From positions 496,001-560,000 of the forward strand of contig JANQRF010000002.1 in assembly GCA_028289285.1 (NCBI GenBank): a DNA stretch of 64,000 bases. Reading direction: 5' to 3'. The translations under genes and the position numbers were made by a program. Source of the stretch: Alphaproteobacteria bacterium. GTDB taxonomy: Bacteria; Pseudomonadota; Alphaproteobacteria; Micavibrionales; Micavibrionaceae. The notes beneath the pieces were generated by a model. It ran no database searches. It was not told the origin of the DNA and saw only the letters and a program-made list of their open reading frames with translations. Shown one piece after another: positions 16,553-25,178 of the stretch (positions are counted from its first letter, which is position 1; each line of letters starts with the position of its first letter).

Positions 16553-16581
16553 CTTATACCCACCGCAAACGCGCAGGTCAC
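16553..16581 (-). promoter_or_regulatory. Candidate promoter of purSL (leaderless)
   Basis: On the minus strand GTGACC (16581-16576), 17 nt spacer, TATAAG (16558-16553), then 8 nt to the ATG at 16544. No Shine-Dalgarno sequence is present in those 8 nt. Predicts a leaderless purSL-purQ mRNA. The -35 match is only partial. Confidence 0.45.
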
Positions 16582-16653
16582 GGCGTTTTTTTGTTTTTTA
16601 ATCAATTTTCCCGGTGTACTCTCTAGGGTCTGTGATTTAATAATAAGACTCGT

Positions 16654-18699
16654 ATGCCAAAACTTACCATTAACGATCAGGAAATAGAGGTCGCGCCGGG
16701 AACATCCATCCTGCAGGCGGCCGAACAGCTGGGGATTGAAATCCCGCGCTTTTGTTATCATGACCGGCTCAGCGTGCCGGCTAATTGCCGCATGTGCCTG
16801 GTGGAGCTGGAAGGCGCGCCGAAACCCGTAGCCTCCTGCGCGATGGCGGCGGGCGATAACATGATCATCCGCACGGATTCGGATAAGGTGAAACGCGCCC
16901 GTCAGGGCGTCATGGAAATGCTTTTGATCAATCATCCGCTCGATTGCCCGATCTGCGATCAGGGCGGGGAGTGTGATTTGCAGGACCAGGCGATGGCCTA
17001 TGGGTATGACCGTTCGCGCTATGCCGAGAATAAGCGTGCGGTGAAAGATAAGAATCTGGGGCCGCTGATTAAAACCATTATGACCCGCTGCATTAACTGC
17101 ACGCGCTGTGTGCGGTTCGGCGAAGAAGTTGCGGGCGTGACGGAGCTGGGCCAGCTCAATCGCGGGGAAGATGCGGAAATCGGGACGTTTATTGAGCAGG
17201 CGGTTACGACGGAGCTGTCCGGGAATATGATTGATATCTGTCCGGTTGGGGCCCTGACGTCTAAGCCGTATGCCTTTACAGCCCGGCCGTGGGAACTGCG
17301 CAAAACCGAAAGCATTGATGTCCATGACGGACTTGGCTGCAATATCCGGGTCGATAGCCGGGGCAGTGAAGTGATGCGGATTTTGCCGCGCCTGAATGAA
17401 GAGATTAATGAAGAATGGATCGATGACCGCACGCGTTTTGCCTATGACGGGCTAAAGAAAAAGCGCCTCGATCGGCCTTATATCCGTGACACCAAGACCA
17501 AGAAGCTGGTCGAAGCCGGCTGGGAAGAAGCCTTTACCTATGCGGCCGATAAGCTGCGCACTTTTAAAGGATCGAACATGGCGGCCTTTGCAGGCGATAT
17601 GTGTTCGACGGAAGAGGTGATCGCGCTTAAAGACCTGATGCATGCGCTTGGCTCTGATAATCTGGACTGTAGGGTCGATGGAGAACAGTTCGATCTCTCT
17701 GAAAAAGCCGGCTATGTCTTTAATTCAACGATTGCAGGCATTGATGAAGCCGATGCGATTTTGCTGGTCGGCGTTAATCCGCGCCAGGAAGCCGCGATTT
17801 TAAATGCGCGCATTCGCCGCAACTGGCTGGACCGGCGAATCCCGGTCGGGAATATTGGCCCGGAAATGGATCTGACTTACCCGGTGTCGCAGATCGGCAC
17901 GACGCCAAAAGACCTTGAAAATCTGCTCGGCCAAAAAGACGGGTTTGCGCATAAGCTGCGCGGGGCAGAGAAACCGATGATTATTATCGGGGCAGGGGCT
18001 TTTGCCCGCGAAGACGGTCCGGCCATCCAGGCGCTGGCGCGGCGCGCGGCTGAAACCTTTGGCATGATTAAAGAAGACTGGAATGGATATAATGTCCTGC
18101 ATATGGCAGCCAACCGGATCGGCGCATTGGAAGTCGAATTTATCTCCAAAGAAGGTTTCAACCCGGCACAGATGGGAATTGTCTATCTCTTAAATGTCGA
18201 TACGCCTTATGTGCTTGAGCATATTCACCCCGAAGCTTTTGTCATTTATCAAGGACATCACGGGGATGCTGGGGCAAAGCGCGCCGATATCATCTTCCCG
18301 GGCGCGGCCTATACCGAAAAGCACGGGATTTACATGAATACGGAAGGGCGCCCTCAAATGGCCAAGAAAGCCATCGATGCGCCTGGCGAAGCCCGCGAAG
18401 ACTGGAAAATTCTGCGGGCGCTGTCGGCTTATTGTAATAAGCCGCTGCGCTATGATGATTTGTTTCAGGTCCGCGAACGCATTGTGAATGAATATCCGCA
18501 ATTCGATTTGATGGATGAAATTGCCGTCGGAAGCTGGGGCGATTTTGGCAGTGAAGGCAAGCTGTTAGACGAAGACTTTCAACCAAGATATGAGAGTTTT
18601 TATCAGACCAATGTGATTACGCGCGCATCCACGACCATGCGCGAATGTGTAGAGCAATTGGAAGAAAAAGAGGAACGGGTTCTGGAGGCCGCAGAGTAA
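16654..18699 (+). CDS. nuoG: NADH-quinone oxidoreductase subunit G
   Basis: The 75 kDa subunit that relays electrons from NuoF. N-terminal ferredoxin-like [2Fe-2S] ligands are Cys34, 45, 48 and 62; the His94-Cys98-Cys101-Cys107 set (HPLDCPICDQGGECDLQD) binds N5; CINCTRC at 146-152 plus a later CPVGAL bind N4. A molybdopterin-oxidoreductase-like domain without cofactor follows. Length is 681 aa. It is divergent from purSL with 109 nt between them, and neither a strong promoter nor a Shine-Dalgarno sequence is evident. Confidence 0.97.
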   Translation: MPKLTINDQEIEVAPGTSILQAAEQLGIEIPRFCYHDRLSVPANCRMCLVELEGAPKPVASCAMAAGDNMIIRTDSDKVKRARQGVMEMLLINHPLDCPICDQGGECDLQDQAMAYGYDRSRYAENKRAVKDKNLGPLIKTIMTRCINCTRCVRFGEEVAGVTELGQLNRGEDAEIGTFIEQAVTTELSGNMIDICPVGALTSKPYAFTARPWELRKTESIDVHDGLGCNIRVDSRGSEVMRILPRLNEEINEEWIDDRTRFAYDGLKKKRLDRPYIRDTKTKKLVEAGWEEAFTYAADKLRTFKGSNMAAFAGDMCSTEEVIALKDLMHALGSDNLDCRVDGEQFDLSEKAGYVFNSTIAGIDEADAILLVGVNPRQEAAILNARIRRNWLDRRIPVGNIGPEMDLTYPVSQIGTTPKDLENLLGQKDGFAHKLRGAEKPMIIIGAGAFAREDGPAIQALARRAAETFGMIKEDWNGYNVLHMAANRIGALEVEFISKEGFNPAQMGIVYLLNVDTPYVLEHIHPEAFVIYQGHHGDAGAKRADIIFPGAAYTEKHGIYMNTEGRPQMAKKAIDAPGEAREDWKILRALSAYCNKPLRYDDLFQVRERIVNEYPQFDLMDEIAVGSWGDFGSEGKLLDEDFQPRYESFYQTNVITRASTTMRECVEQLEEKEERVLEAAE

Positions 18700-19106
18700 T
18701 GACGAAAACCACGATTGAACAAGTGCAGGAATTTCATGAAGCTTTTGATCTTCCCGTTGAAGAACGCCAAACAACAGGTTCTGATCAAACTAAAAAACTG
18801 CGGATTAATCTGCTCGCTGAAGAGCTTGATGAATTGAAAGAAGCCCTTGAGAATGATGATGCGCAGGAAACGCTCGATGCGCTGATCGATCTTCAATATG
18901 TGCTGGACGGGGCGTTTTTGTCATTTGGGTTTCAAGATGTGAAAAATGCGGCCTTTGCCGAAGTGCACCGCTCCAACATGTCCAAGCTCGGCGCGGATGG
19001 GAAGCCGATCCGCCGCCCGGAAGACGGCAAGGTCCTGAAAGGCCCGGATTACTTCAAGCCAGACATGGCGCAGTTTATTGAAGAGAAGAAAAAGAAGGCC
19101 GCCTAG
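18699..19106 (+). CDS. MazG-like nucleoside triphosphate pyrophosphohydrolase
   Basis: An all-alpha NTP pyrophosphatase-type protein of 135 aa. The metal-binding acidic helices are visible: LLAEELDELKEALEN near residues 36-50 and ETLDALIDLQYVLDG near 57-70, followed by the family's characteristic AFAEVHRSNMSKLGADGKPI and VLKGPDYFKPD. It is expected to hydrolyse a (d)NTP to the monophosphate, a house-cleaning role; the exact substrate is unknown. The start overlaps the nuoG stop (TAATG) and the stop abuts the nuoH start, so it is co-transcribed with complex I. It is not a normal nuo-operon member. Confidence 0.8.
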   Translation: MTKTTIEQVQEFHEAFDLPVEERQTTGSDQTKKLRINLLAEELDELKEALENDDAQETLDALIDLQYVLDGAFLSFGFQDVKNAAFAEVHRSNMSKLGADGKPIRRPEDGKVLKGPDYFKPDMAQFIEEKKKKAA

Positions 19107-20114
19107 ATGATCGAACTCTGGGAAATATACGGATTACCTCTCGCATGGATGCTCTTGCATATCGGCGTGCTGGTGGGCGCGATCCTGCTCGGCGTGGCTT
19201 ATTATACTTACGCGGAACGTAAAGTGCTGGGCGCGATGCAAAGACGGCAGGGGCCGATGACGGTCGGGCCGTTTGGCCTGCTCCAGCCGATTGCGGACGG
19301 GGTAAAACTTCTTTCCAAGGAAACCATCATTCCATCGCAGGCGAACCGGCCTGTGTTTCTCCTTGCGCCGATGCTGCTCTTTACGCTCGCGCTTGTGGCC
19401 TGGGCCGTGATCCCGGTCGATTATCAGCTTGTGCTCGCTGACATTAATGTAGGCATTCTCTTTCTGGTCGCGATCTCGTCCATGGGTGTCTACGGCATCA
19501 TCATGGCCGGCTGGGCATCTAATTCCAAATACGCGTTTTTGGGCGCAATGAGGTCTGCCTCGCAGATGGTCTCTTACGAAGTGTCGATGGGGCTGATTAT
19601 TGTGTGCGTATTGTTATGCGTTGGCTCGCTCAATCTTACCGATATCGTTATGACCGAAAGGCCTGTCTGGGTGCAGATTTTACTCCTGCCGATGTTCGTG
19701 GTGTTTTTGGTGTCTATACTGGCTGAAACAAACCGTGCGCCGTTTGACTTGCCCGAAGGCGAATCAGAAATCACAGGCGGGTTTATGGTCGAATATTCGG
19801 CGATGAGTTTTGCACTGTTCTTTCTCGGTGAATACGCGAATATGATCCTTATGAGCGCGATGACGGTTATTTTATTTATGGGTGGCTGGTTGCCGCCATT
19901 CGGGATTGACGCTTTGGCCTTTGTGCCCGGCGTGGTGTGGTTTGTGCTCAAAACCATGCTGGTCATGTTTTTCTTCCTGTGGACCCGCGCGACATTTCCC
20001 AGATACCGCTATGACCAGCTCATGCGCCTTGGCTGGAAAGTGTTTCTGCCTTTCACCCTGCTTTGGGTTTTGGTAATATCCGGGAGTTTAATCGCGTTTG
20101 ATGCATTACCCTAA
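19107..20114 (+). CDS. nuoH: NADH-quinone oxidoreductase subunit H
   Basis: Membrane subunit (ND1 homologue) joining the quinone chamber to the proton-pumping arm. It is 335 aa with about eight membrane helices. Signatures: [20 protein letters not shown] near residue 30, [19 protein letters not shown], and the acidic loop [20 protein letters not shown] near residue 207. It begins directly at the end of the MazG-like gene and is followed by a 54-codon ORF before nuoI. Confidence 0.97.
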   Translation: MIELWEIYGLPLAWMLLHIGVLVGAILLGVAYYTYAERKVLGAMQRRQGPMTVGPFGLLQPIADGVKLLSKETIIPSQANRPVFLLAPMLLFTLALVAWAVIPVDYQLVLADINVGILFLVAISSMGVYGIIMAGWASNSKYAFLGAMRSASQMVSYEVSMGLIIVCVLLCVGSLNLTDIVMTERPVWVQILLLPMFVVFLVSILAETNRAPFDLPEGESEITGGFMVEYSAMSFALFFLGEYANMILMSAMTVILFMGGWLPPFGIDALAFVPGVVWFVLKTMLVMFFFLWTRATFPRYRYDQLMRLGWKVFLPFTLLWVLVISGSLIAFDALP

Positions 20115-20128
20115 TAAAGGAGTTTTCT

Positions 20129-20293
20129 ATGTTTAAATATCTTTCCAATCGTACAAAATGTGGAATTATTGCAGTAGGCTTAGCAACTACTTTTGCACTT
20201 GTTAGCACAAAAATAGCAACCGATGTGGGATGCGTGGCTGGTCATGAGGGTGCATGCAAAGCATTAAAATCGATGGAGTGGTCTATTAGATAG
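20129..20293 (+). CDS. Small hypothetical membrane protein, 54 aa
   Basis: Not recognised. The ORF has a strong AAAGGAG Shine-Dalgarno sequence 8 nt before the ATG, and its TAG stop abuts the nuoI ATG, so it is positioned exactly like a translated operon gene. A hydrophobic segment at residues 12-30 (GIIAVGLATTFALVSTKIA) can span the membrane or act as an uncleaved signal; the C-terminal half has two cysteines (residues 35 and 43). AT-rich relative to nuoH and nuoI. Confidence 0.6.
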   Translation: MFKYLSNRTKCGIIAVGLATTFALVSTKIATDVGCVAGHEGACKALKSMEWSIR

Positions 20294-20776
20294 ATGAAAA
20301 ACTGGATTAACTCATTTTTGCTGGTAGAGATCGTCAAGGGCATGGCCCTGACGCTGAAATACATGTTTTTCATGCCGCGCGTGACGATCAATTACCCGTA
20401 TGAAAAAGGCCCGATTTCGCCTCGCTTTCGTGGTGAGCACGCGCTACGGCGCTATCCAAACGGGGAAGAACGCTGCATTGCCTGCAAATTGTGTGAAGCG
20501 ATTTGCCCGGCGCTTGCGATTACGATTGAAGCTGAGCCGCGCGAGGACGGGTCCCGGAGGACCACGCGCTATGATATCGACATGACCAAATGTATTTATT
20601 GCGGGCTATGCGCCGAAGCCTGTCCGGTCGATGCGATTGTCGAGGGACCGAATTTTGAATTTTCCACCGAAACCCGCGAAGAGCTTTACTATAACAAAGA
20701 TAAATTGCTCGCCAATGGCGATCGCTGGGAAGCACAGATCGCGGCCAATCTTCTGGCTGATGCGCCGTACCGGTAA
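20294..20776 (+). CDS. nuoI: NADH-quinone oxidoreductase subunit I
   Basis: The 23 kDa subunit with clusters N6a and N6b. Two ferredoxin motifs are complete: [12 protein letters not shown] (Cys61, 64, 67, 71) and [12 protein letters not shown] (Cys100, 103, 106, 110), each with the trailing proline. Length is 160 aa, normal for alphaproteobacteria. The ATG directly follows the stop of the 54-codon ORF. After it the nuo series is interrupted by an orphan and by pagL on the other strand. Confidence 0.97.
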   Translation: MKNWINSFLLVEIVKGMALTLKYMFFMPRVTINYPYEKGPISPRFRGEHALRRYPNGEERCIACKLCEAICPALAITIEAEPREDGSRRTTRYDIDMTKCIYCGLCAEACPVDAIVEGPNFEFSTETREELYYNKDKLLANGDRWEAQIAANLLADAPYR

Positions 20777-20822
20777 ATTCAATTTACCGCTCGCACAGTA
20801 TTTACCATGCAAAAGAAAGTGC

Positions 20823-20849
20823 TTGACCCCTTAATGTATTATGTATAAA
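20823..20849 (+). promoter_or_regulatory. Candidate promoter of the 20879 gene
   Basis: TTGACC (20823-20828), 15 nt spacer, TATAAA (20844-20849), in a strongly AT-rich intergenic stretch. AGGAGA (20865-20870) then precedes the ATG at 20879. The short spacer makes the assignment uncertain. Confidence 0.35.
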
Positions 20850-20878
20850 TAATTCATTATGAACAGGAGATTTGTCTT

Positions 20879-21238
20879 ATGAAAGCAGAAAATTGCAATG
20901 TCCGGCTTGTTTTAGTAGGAGATGATCCGACACCGGCAGGGGTGCCGACTCTTGCGGTTATGGCTGCGGGTGCCAATCTTGCAGATGAAAACTGGAATCT
21001 AAATGGAGAAGGGCGAAGGGTACCTGTTCTTCTTAGAGGGGAGTTTAATGGCATCCCTTACGCTTATGTTGATTTCCACTCAGGTTCCTCTTCGGAGTGG
21101 ATGAAATCAAGGTTGGATAGAGTTTATGGAGAAGCTTCTGGCCGTAAAAGGGAGGCCGTCCTTGAAAGGATGCCGGAAACTTCCCCTGTCTTTAAAGATG
21201 GGGCTTACAACATGATTCTTTCTTTTCCTGGTAAATAA
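20879..21238 (+). CDS. Hypothetical protein, 119 aa
   Basis: Not recognised. A soluble protein with no signal peptide, starting with NCNVRLVLVGDDPTPAG and containing VPVLLRGEFNGIPYAYVDFH, which suggests a small beta-rich domain. AGGAGA 8 nt upstream supports the start. It lies between nuoI and the convergent pagL-like gene and appears to have its own promoter. Confidence 0.55.
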   Translation: MKAENCNVRLVLVGDDPTPAGVPTLAVMAAGANLADENWNLNGEGRRVPVLLRGEFNGIPYAYVDFHSGSSSEWMKSRLDRVYGEASGRKREAVLERMPETSPVFKDGAYNMILSFPGK

Positions 21239-21251
21239 AGCGAATAGCTTT

Positions 21252-21779
21252 TTAAAAAACTCTCCCGACAGGAATGTGGTAGTAGATATTGATGATCTCG
21301 GTGCCGGGATTGTCATCGCCCGTGCCGGCATTTGAGATATGGCCAATAGAAGCGCCAAGCCGCCAGTCATTTTCCATCTCATAAGTGAATTCAATCTGAT
21401 TGCGGAATTCAAGGGTTCCGCCAAGATCCAGATCGCTGGAGCCCTGGTTATAGGCGCCGACGGCAACATTGGGCGTAATAATGAACTGATCTGTGACATA
21501 AAAATCCCGGTACAGTCCGGCGCCGCCCCAGAAACTATCCTCTCCGGTATATTCAAGGCTGACATGCGGGGCGATGCCCCAAAAGAGGTCTGCGCTGTCT
21601 GCGCGGTATTCAAGTCTGAAATCAGTCGTGGCAAAATTCTGGTGATCATAAATATCAAGTGCCCGGAAAGAGTCATAGACTCCAAGTCCTATGGAAACAT
21701 AATCATCAGATCCTTCTGCGCATACTCCACACGGAAATAAAGACATAATGAATGCTATGCTTAAAAATAAGGATTTCAT
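21252..21779 (-). CDS. pagL: PagL-like lipid A deacylase (acyloxyacyl hydrolase family)
   Basis: Outer-membrane beta-barrel enzyme that removes the 3-O acyl chain of lipid A. The 175 aa protein has a signal peptide (about residues 1-21, ending VCA), alternating beta-strand patterns, and near its C-terminus GASIGHISNAGTGDDNPG, which carries the His-x-Ser catalytic pair and the trailing Asn-Pro-Gly typical of PagL. It ends in a Phe (GRVF), as expected for BAM-assembled barrels. A GGGGGAG Shine-Dalgarno sequence precedes the start. It is oriented against nuo, between nuoI and nuoJ. Confidence 0.8.
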   Translation of the reverse strand: MKSLFLSIAFIMSLFPCGVCAEGSDDYVSIGLGVYDSFRALDIYDHQNFATTDFRLEYRADSADLFWGIAPHVSLEYTGEDSFWGGAGLYRDFYVTDQFIITPNVAVGAYNQGSSDLDLGGTLEFRNQIEFTYEMENDWRLGASIGHISNAGTGDDNPGTEIINIYYHIPVGRVF

Positions 21780-21931
21780 CTGTATGCTCCCCCAAGCATG
21801 ACATACTCATGAGAGCTAAATTCTGAAGAAAAATCAACCCTGTAAATCTTTTTCTTTTTCTTTTCACGGCCTTGCACGGGCCTTTGAATGGGATTACAAA
21901 AAGAGGGTCAAAAACAAAGAATCAAATTCTA

Positions 21932-22534
21932 ATGTTGTCAGCTTTTGCTTTTTATCTCTTTGCCGGTATTACGCTTTTCAGCGCCGTAATGGTGATCACA
22001 GCCCGCAACCCGGTCCATTCAGTTCTGTTTTTGATTTTAGCGTTTTTTAATTCCGCCGGGCTGTTTGTTCTGCTTGGCGCTGAATTCGTCGCGATGATTT
22101 TAGTGATTGTCTATGTCGGCGCTGTCGCGGTGTTGTTCCTGTTCGTGGTGATGATGCTCGATATTTCCTTTTCGGATTTGCGCAAAGGCGCGATGCAATT
22201 CATTCCGGTCGGTATTCTCGCCGGTGGTATTTTGCTGGCTGAGTTGATCGTGATTTTCGGCTTGTGGTCGTTTGACGAAGGCAGCACACAGGTGGCCAAT
22301 CCAATCCCGGACGATATCACCAATACCGAAGCATTGGGCCGTATTTTGTATACAGATTATATTCTGGCTTTTCAGGTAAGCGGATTGATCCTGCTGGTTG
22401 CGATGATCGGCGCTATTGTCCTGACCCATCGCCGGCGCCCGGGCGTGCAACGCCAGAAAGTTGCCGAGCAGCAGGCGCGCACCGTGGAAGAGTCCATGGA
22501 AATTCACAAAGTCACACCGGGAACGGGGGTGTAG
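21932..22534 (+). CDS. nuoJ: NADH-quinone oxidoreductase subunit J
   Basis: Membrane subunit ND6 homologue. From the ATG at 21932 it is 200 aa with five membrane helices; signatures are MVITARNPVHSVLFLILAFF, GAEFVAMILVIVYVGAVAVL and VVMMLDI, followed by a cytoplasmic tail. An upstream in-frame TTG (21872) would add 20 polar residues atypical of NuoJ and is rejected. As pagL lies between it and nuoI on the other strand, it must be read through from nuoI or have its own promoter; only a weak candidate (TTGCAC-N17-TACAAA, 21872-21900) is seen. Confidence 0.95.
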   Translation: MLSAFAFYLFAGITLFSAVMVITARNPVHSVLFLILAFFNSAGLFVLLGAEFVAMILVIVYVGAVAVLFLFVVMMLDISFSDLRKGAMQFIPVGILAGGILLAELIVIFGLWSFDEGSTQVANPIPDDITNTEALGRILYTDYILAFQVSGLILLVAMIGAIVLTHRRRPGVQRQKVAEQQARTVEESMEIHKVTPGTGV

Positions 22535-22846
22535 ATGCTGGAGATCGGCATTGAACATTATCTGACTTTGGCCTCTGCGCTGTTCACGCTTGGTGTCTTC
22601 GGGATTTTCCTGAACCGCAAAAACGTGATCGTCATTTTGATGTGTATCGAACTGATGCTGCTGGCCGTGAACATTAACTTTGTTGCTTTCTCAGCCTATA
22701 TGGGAGACCTCACCGGGCAGGTGTTTACAATGATTATTCTCACAGTTGCCGCTGCGGAAGCAGCGATCGGTCTGGCCATTCTGGTTGTTTTTTTCCGGAC
22801 AAAAGGGTCTATCGCGGTCGAAGATATTTCGGAGCTGAAGGGATAG
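22535..22846 (+). CDS. nuoK: NADH-quinone oxidoreductase subunit K
   Basis: Membrane subunit ND4L homologue: 103 aa with three helices. The proton-channel acidic residues are visible in [14 protein letters not shown] (Glu near residue 36) and [15 protein letters not shown] (Glu near residue 72). The ATG directly follows the nuoJ stop. Next comes an orphan gene in place of the usual nuoL. Confidence 0.97.
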   Translation: MLEIGIEHYLTLASALFTLGVFGIFLNRKNVIVILMCIELMLLAVNINFVAFSAYMGDLTGQVFTMIILTVAAAEAAIGLAILVVFFRTKGSIAVEDISELKG

Positions 22847-22849
22847 GTC

Positions 22850-23239
22850 ATGAAGACAAGCTATGTTGATTACGAAATAAAGAGGGCGCCCGATTTAATG
22901 CAGGCTGCCGTAGATGCTTTTCTTAGAGTTTTGCCGGAGGTAATAAAGATGCCAATTGATATTTCTGAAGGGCAAAGCGTCATTGATGATCAAGATGATG
23001 TTGTAGAACGTGATCTCTACCAACATCCTTTGTTTACTCTACATGCAGATTATGGTGGCCCTTATTTTGCTGATCACGATTTAGCAATTATGTTTGCAGA
23101 CGAAGCGCACAAAAAAGGGGCAGAGCATTACCCGGAAACTATAGACTTTGAGCATTCTGGTAAAAGATGGCGTTTACGGAGGTCCGAATGTACTGAAAGA
23201 TGTAATGATGCCCAATACATAACAAGGGCATTAAATTGA
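22850..23239 (+). CDS. Hypothetical protein, 129 aa
   Basis: Not recognised. An acidic, soluble protein (RAPDLMQAAVDAFLRVLPE near the N-terminus; two cysteines in RRSECTERCNDAQYITRALN at the C-terminus). It sits between nuoK and nuoL with 3 nt and 1 nt spacings, so it must be co-transcribed and probably translated with them. AT-rich compared with its neighbours. No link with complex I is known. Confidence 0.6.
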   Translation: MKTSYVDYEIKRAPDLMQAAVDAFLRVLPEVIKMPIDISEGQSVIDDQDDVVERDLYQHPLFTLHADYGGPYFADHDLAIMFADEAHKKGAEHYPETIDFEHSGKRWRLRRSECTERCNDAQYITRALN

Positions 23240-23240
23240 C

Positions 23241-25175
23241 ATGGAATATATCGCCGTCTTTTCACCGCTGATTGCTTTTACGGTCGCTTTCCTGTTCGGC
23301 AAGCAGCTTGGGCATAAATTCTGTCAGGTTGTGACCTGCGCGGGGATTACGTTGGCAGCGATGGCTTCTTGTATCTTGTTTGTCCGCATCGCGCTTGGCG
23401 GGATGGAAGGCTATACCGTACCGGTCGCGACCTGGATGGAATCAGGGGATTTTATCGTCGACTGGGCCCTGCGTATGGACCCGCTCTCGGTTGTGATGAT
23501 GTGCGTGGTCACGATTGTCTCCGCCTGCGTGCATTATTACTCGGTCGGGTATATGAGCCATGATGAAGCGCGCGGGCGGTTCATGGCGTATTTGTCGCTC
23601 TTTACCTTCGCGATGATGATGCTGGTGACGGCGGATAACCTTGTCCAGTTGTTCTTTGGCTGGGAAGGGGTCGGTCTTGCCTCGTATCTCCTGATCGGTT
23701 TCTGGAACCACAAGGAAAGCGCAAATGCGGCCGCTGTGAAAGCCTTTGTTGTCAACCGTGTTGGGGATTTCGGTTTAGCGATGGGTGTGTTTGCTGCGTT
23801 CTTCCTGTTTGGCACAGTGCAGCTTGATGAACTGTTTGCGCTGGCTGCTGAAAATGCGGACACAACATTCAATTTCTTCGGCTTCGAACTGCATGCACTG
23901 ACAGTTGTTTGCTTACTTTTGTTTATGGGCGCGATGGGAAAATCAGCCCAGCTTGGCCTGCATACCTGGCTGCCCGATGCGATGGAAGGGCCGACGCCTG
24001 TCTCCGCTCTTATTCATGCTGCGACGATGGTCACCGCCGGTGTGTTTTTGGTGGCACGGATGAGCCCGCTTTATGAATTTGCACCGATTGCATTGATGGT
24101 CGTAACAGTGGTCGGGGCGATGACGGCGTTTGTAGCTGCGACGATCGGCCTCACACAATTCGATATTAAGCGCGTGATCGCATATTCAACGATGAGCCAG
24201 CTTGGATATATGTTCTTTGCGCTTGGCGTGTCGGCCTATGGAGCTGCGATTTTCCATCTGATGACTCATGCGTTTTTCAAAGCGCTTTTATTCCTGGGGG
24301 CGGGATCAGTCATTCACGCGCTGCATGACGAGCAGGATATGCGCAATATGGGCGGGGTGAAATGGAAGATCCCGGCAACCTATGTGTTGATGTGGATTGG
24401 GTCTTTGGCTCTGGCCGGGATTCCGTTTTTCGCAGGCTATTATTCCAAGGATATTGTTCTTGAGGCTGCCTGGGCGGATCATACATGGTTTGGTGATTTT
24501 GCCTATTGGATGGGGATTGCAGCCGCGCTGATGACAGCATTTTATTCAGGACGTTTACTGTTTATGACCTTTCACGGCAAGCCGCGCATGGATCAAAAGA
24601 CCTTTGATCATGCACATGAAAGTCCGCCGATTATGTTGACGCCGTTGATTATTCTTGGGGTTGGCGCGCTCTTTTCCGGCGCTGCTTTTTACGAGATGTT
24701 TGTCGGGCATCACCAGTTCTGGCACGGCTCGATTCTTGTACTTCCGGATAATGATACGGTAGCCGCAGCGCACCACGTGCCGACCTGGGTGAAAAAGCTG
24801 CCGATGGTGATGGGCATACTTGGTTTGGTTCTGGCCTTTTTCATGTATGTGAAATTTGTCGGCCTGCCGGAGAAAATGACGAAGATATTTAAACCGCTTC
24901 ATGCGCTGTTCTTCAATAAATGGTGGTTTGATGAAATTTATGACGCACTGTTTGTCAAAAATTCTTTTCGGTTCGGCGTAACGTTCTGGAAGGGCGATCA
25001 ACATGTTGTTGACGGCATTGGCCCGGACGGCGTGGCCGCAACCTCCAAACGCTTCGCAGGTGTGCTTGGCAAATTCCAGACCGGCTATGTGTTTCAATAT
25101 GCGTTCATCATGATGATCGGCGTGATTGGCCTCGTGAGCTGGATCTTCTATAAAACAGTGATCGGGGCGGAGTAG
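23241..25175 (+). CDS. nuoL: NADH-quinone oxidoreductase subunit L
   Basis: Antiporter-like distal membrane subunit (ND5 homologue), 644 aa with about 16 helices including the long lateral helix at the C-terminus. Signatures: FFGWEGVGLASYLLIGFWNH near residue 138, LHTWLPDAMEGPTPVSALIH near 240 and LMTHAFFKALLFLGAGSVIH near 340 carrying channel lysines and histidines. It follows the orphan after 1 nt and is followed by nuoM after 3 nt. Confidence 0.98.
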   Translation: MEYIAVFSPLIAFTVAFLFGKQLGHKFCQVVTCAGITLAAMASCILFVRIALGGMEGYTVPVATWMESGDFIVDWALRMDPLSVVMMCVVTIVSACVHYYSVGYMSHDEARGRFMAYLSLFTFAMMMLVTADNLVQLFFGWEGVGLASYLLIGFWNHKESANAAAVKAFVVNRVGDFGLAMGVFAAFFLFGTVQLDELFALAAENADTTFNFFGFELHALTVVCLLLFMGAMGKSAQLGLHTWLPDAMEGPTPVSALIHAATMVTAGVFLVARMSPLYEFAPIALMVVTVVGAMTAFVAATIGLTQFDIKRVIAYSTMSQLGYMFFALGVSAYGAAIFHLMTHAFFKALLFLGAGSVIHALHDEQDMRNMGGVKWKIPATYVLMWIGSLALAGIPFFAGYYSKDIVLEAAWADHTWFGDFAYWMGIAAALMTAFYSGRLLFMTFHGKPRMDQKTFDHAHESPPIMLTPLIILGVGALFSGAAFYEMFVGHHQFWHGSILVLPDNDTVAAAHHVPTWVKKLPMVMGILGLVLAFFMYVKFVGLPEKMTKIFKPLHALFFNKWWFDEIYDALFVKNSFRFGVTFWKGDQHVVDGIGPDGVAATSKRFAGVLGKFQTGYVFQYAFIMMIGVIGLVSWIFYKTVIGAE

Positions 25176-25178
25176 GGC

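Noticed and set aside
21236..21260. Possible terminator between the 20879 orphan and pagL
   Set aside because: The stem (AAAGC/GCTTT) is too short to support a call.
21872..21931. Upstream TTG extension of nuoJ
   Set aside because: Adds 20 polar residues not found in NuoJ; the ATG at 21932 starts the first membrane helix directly.
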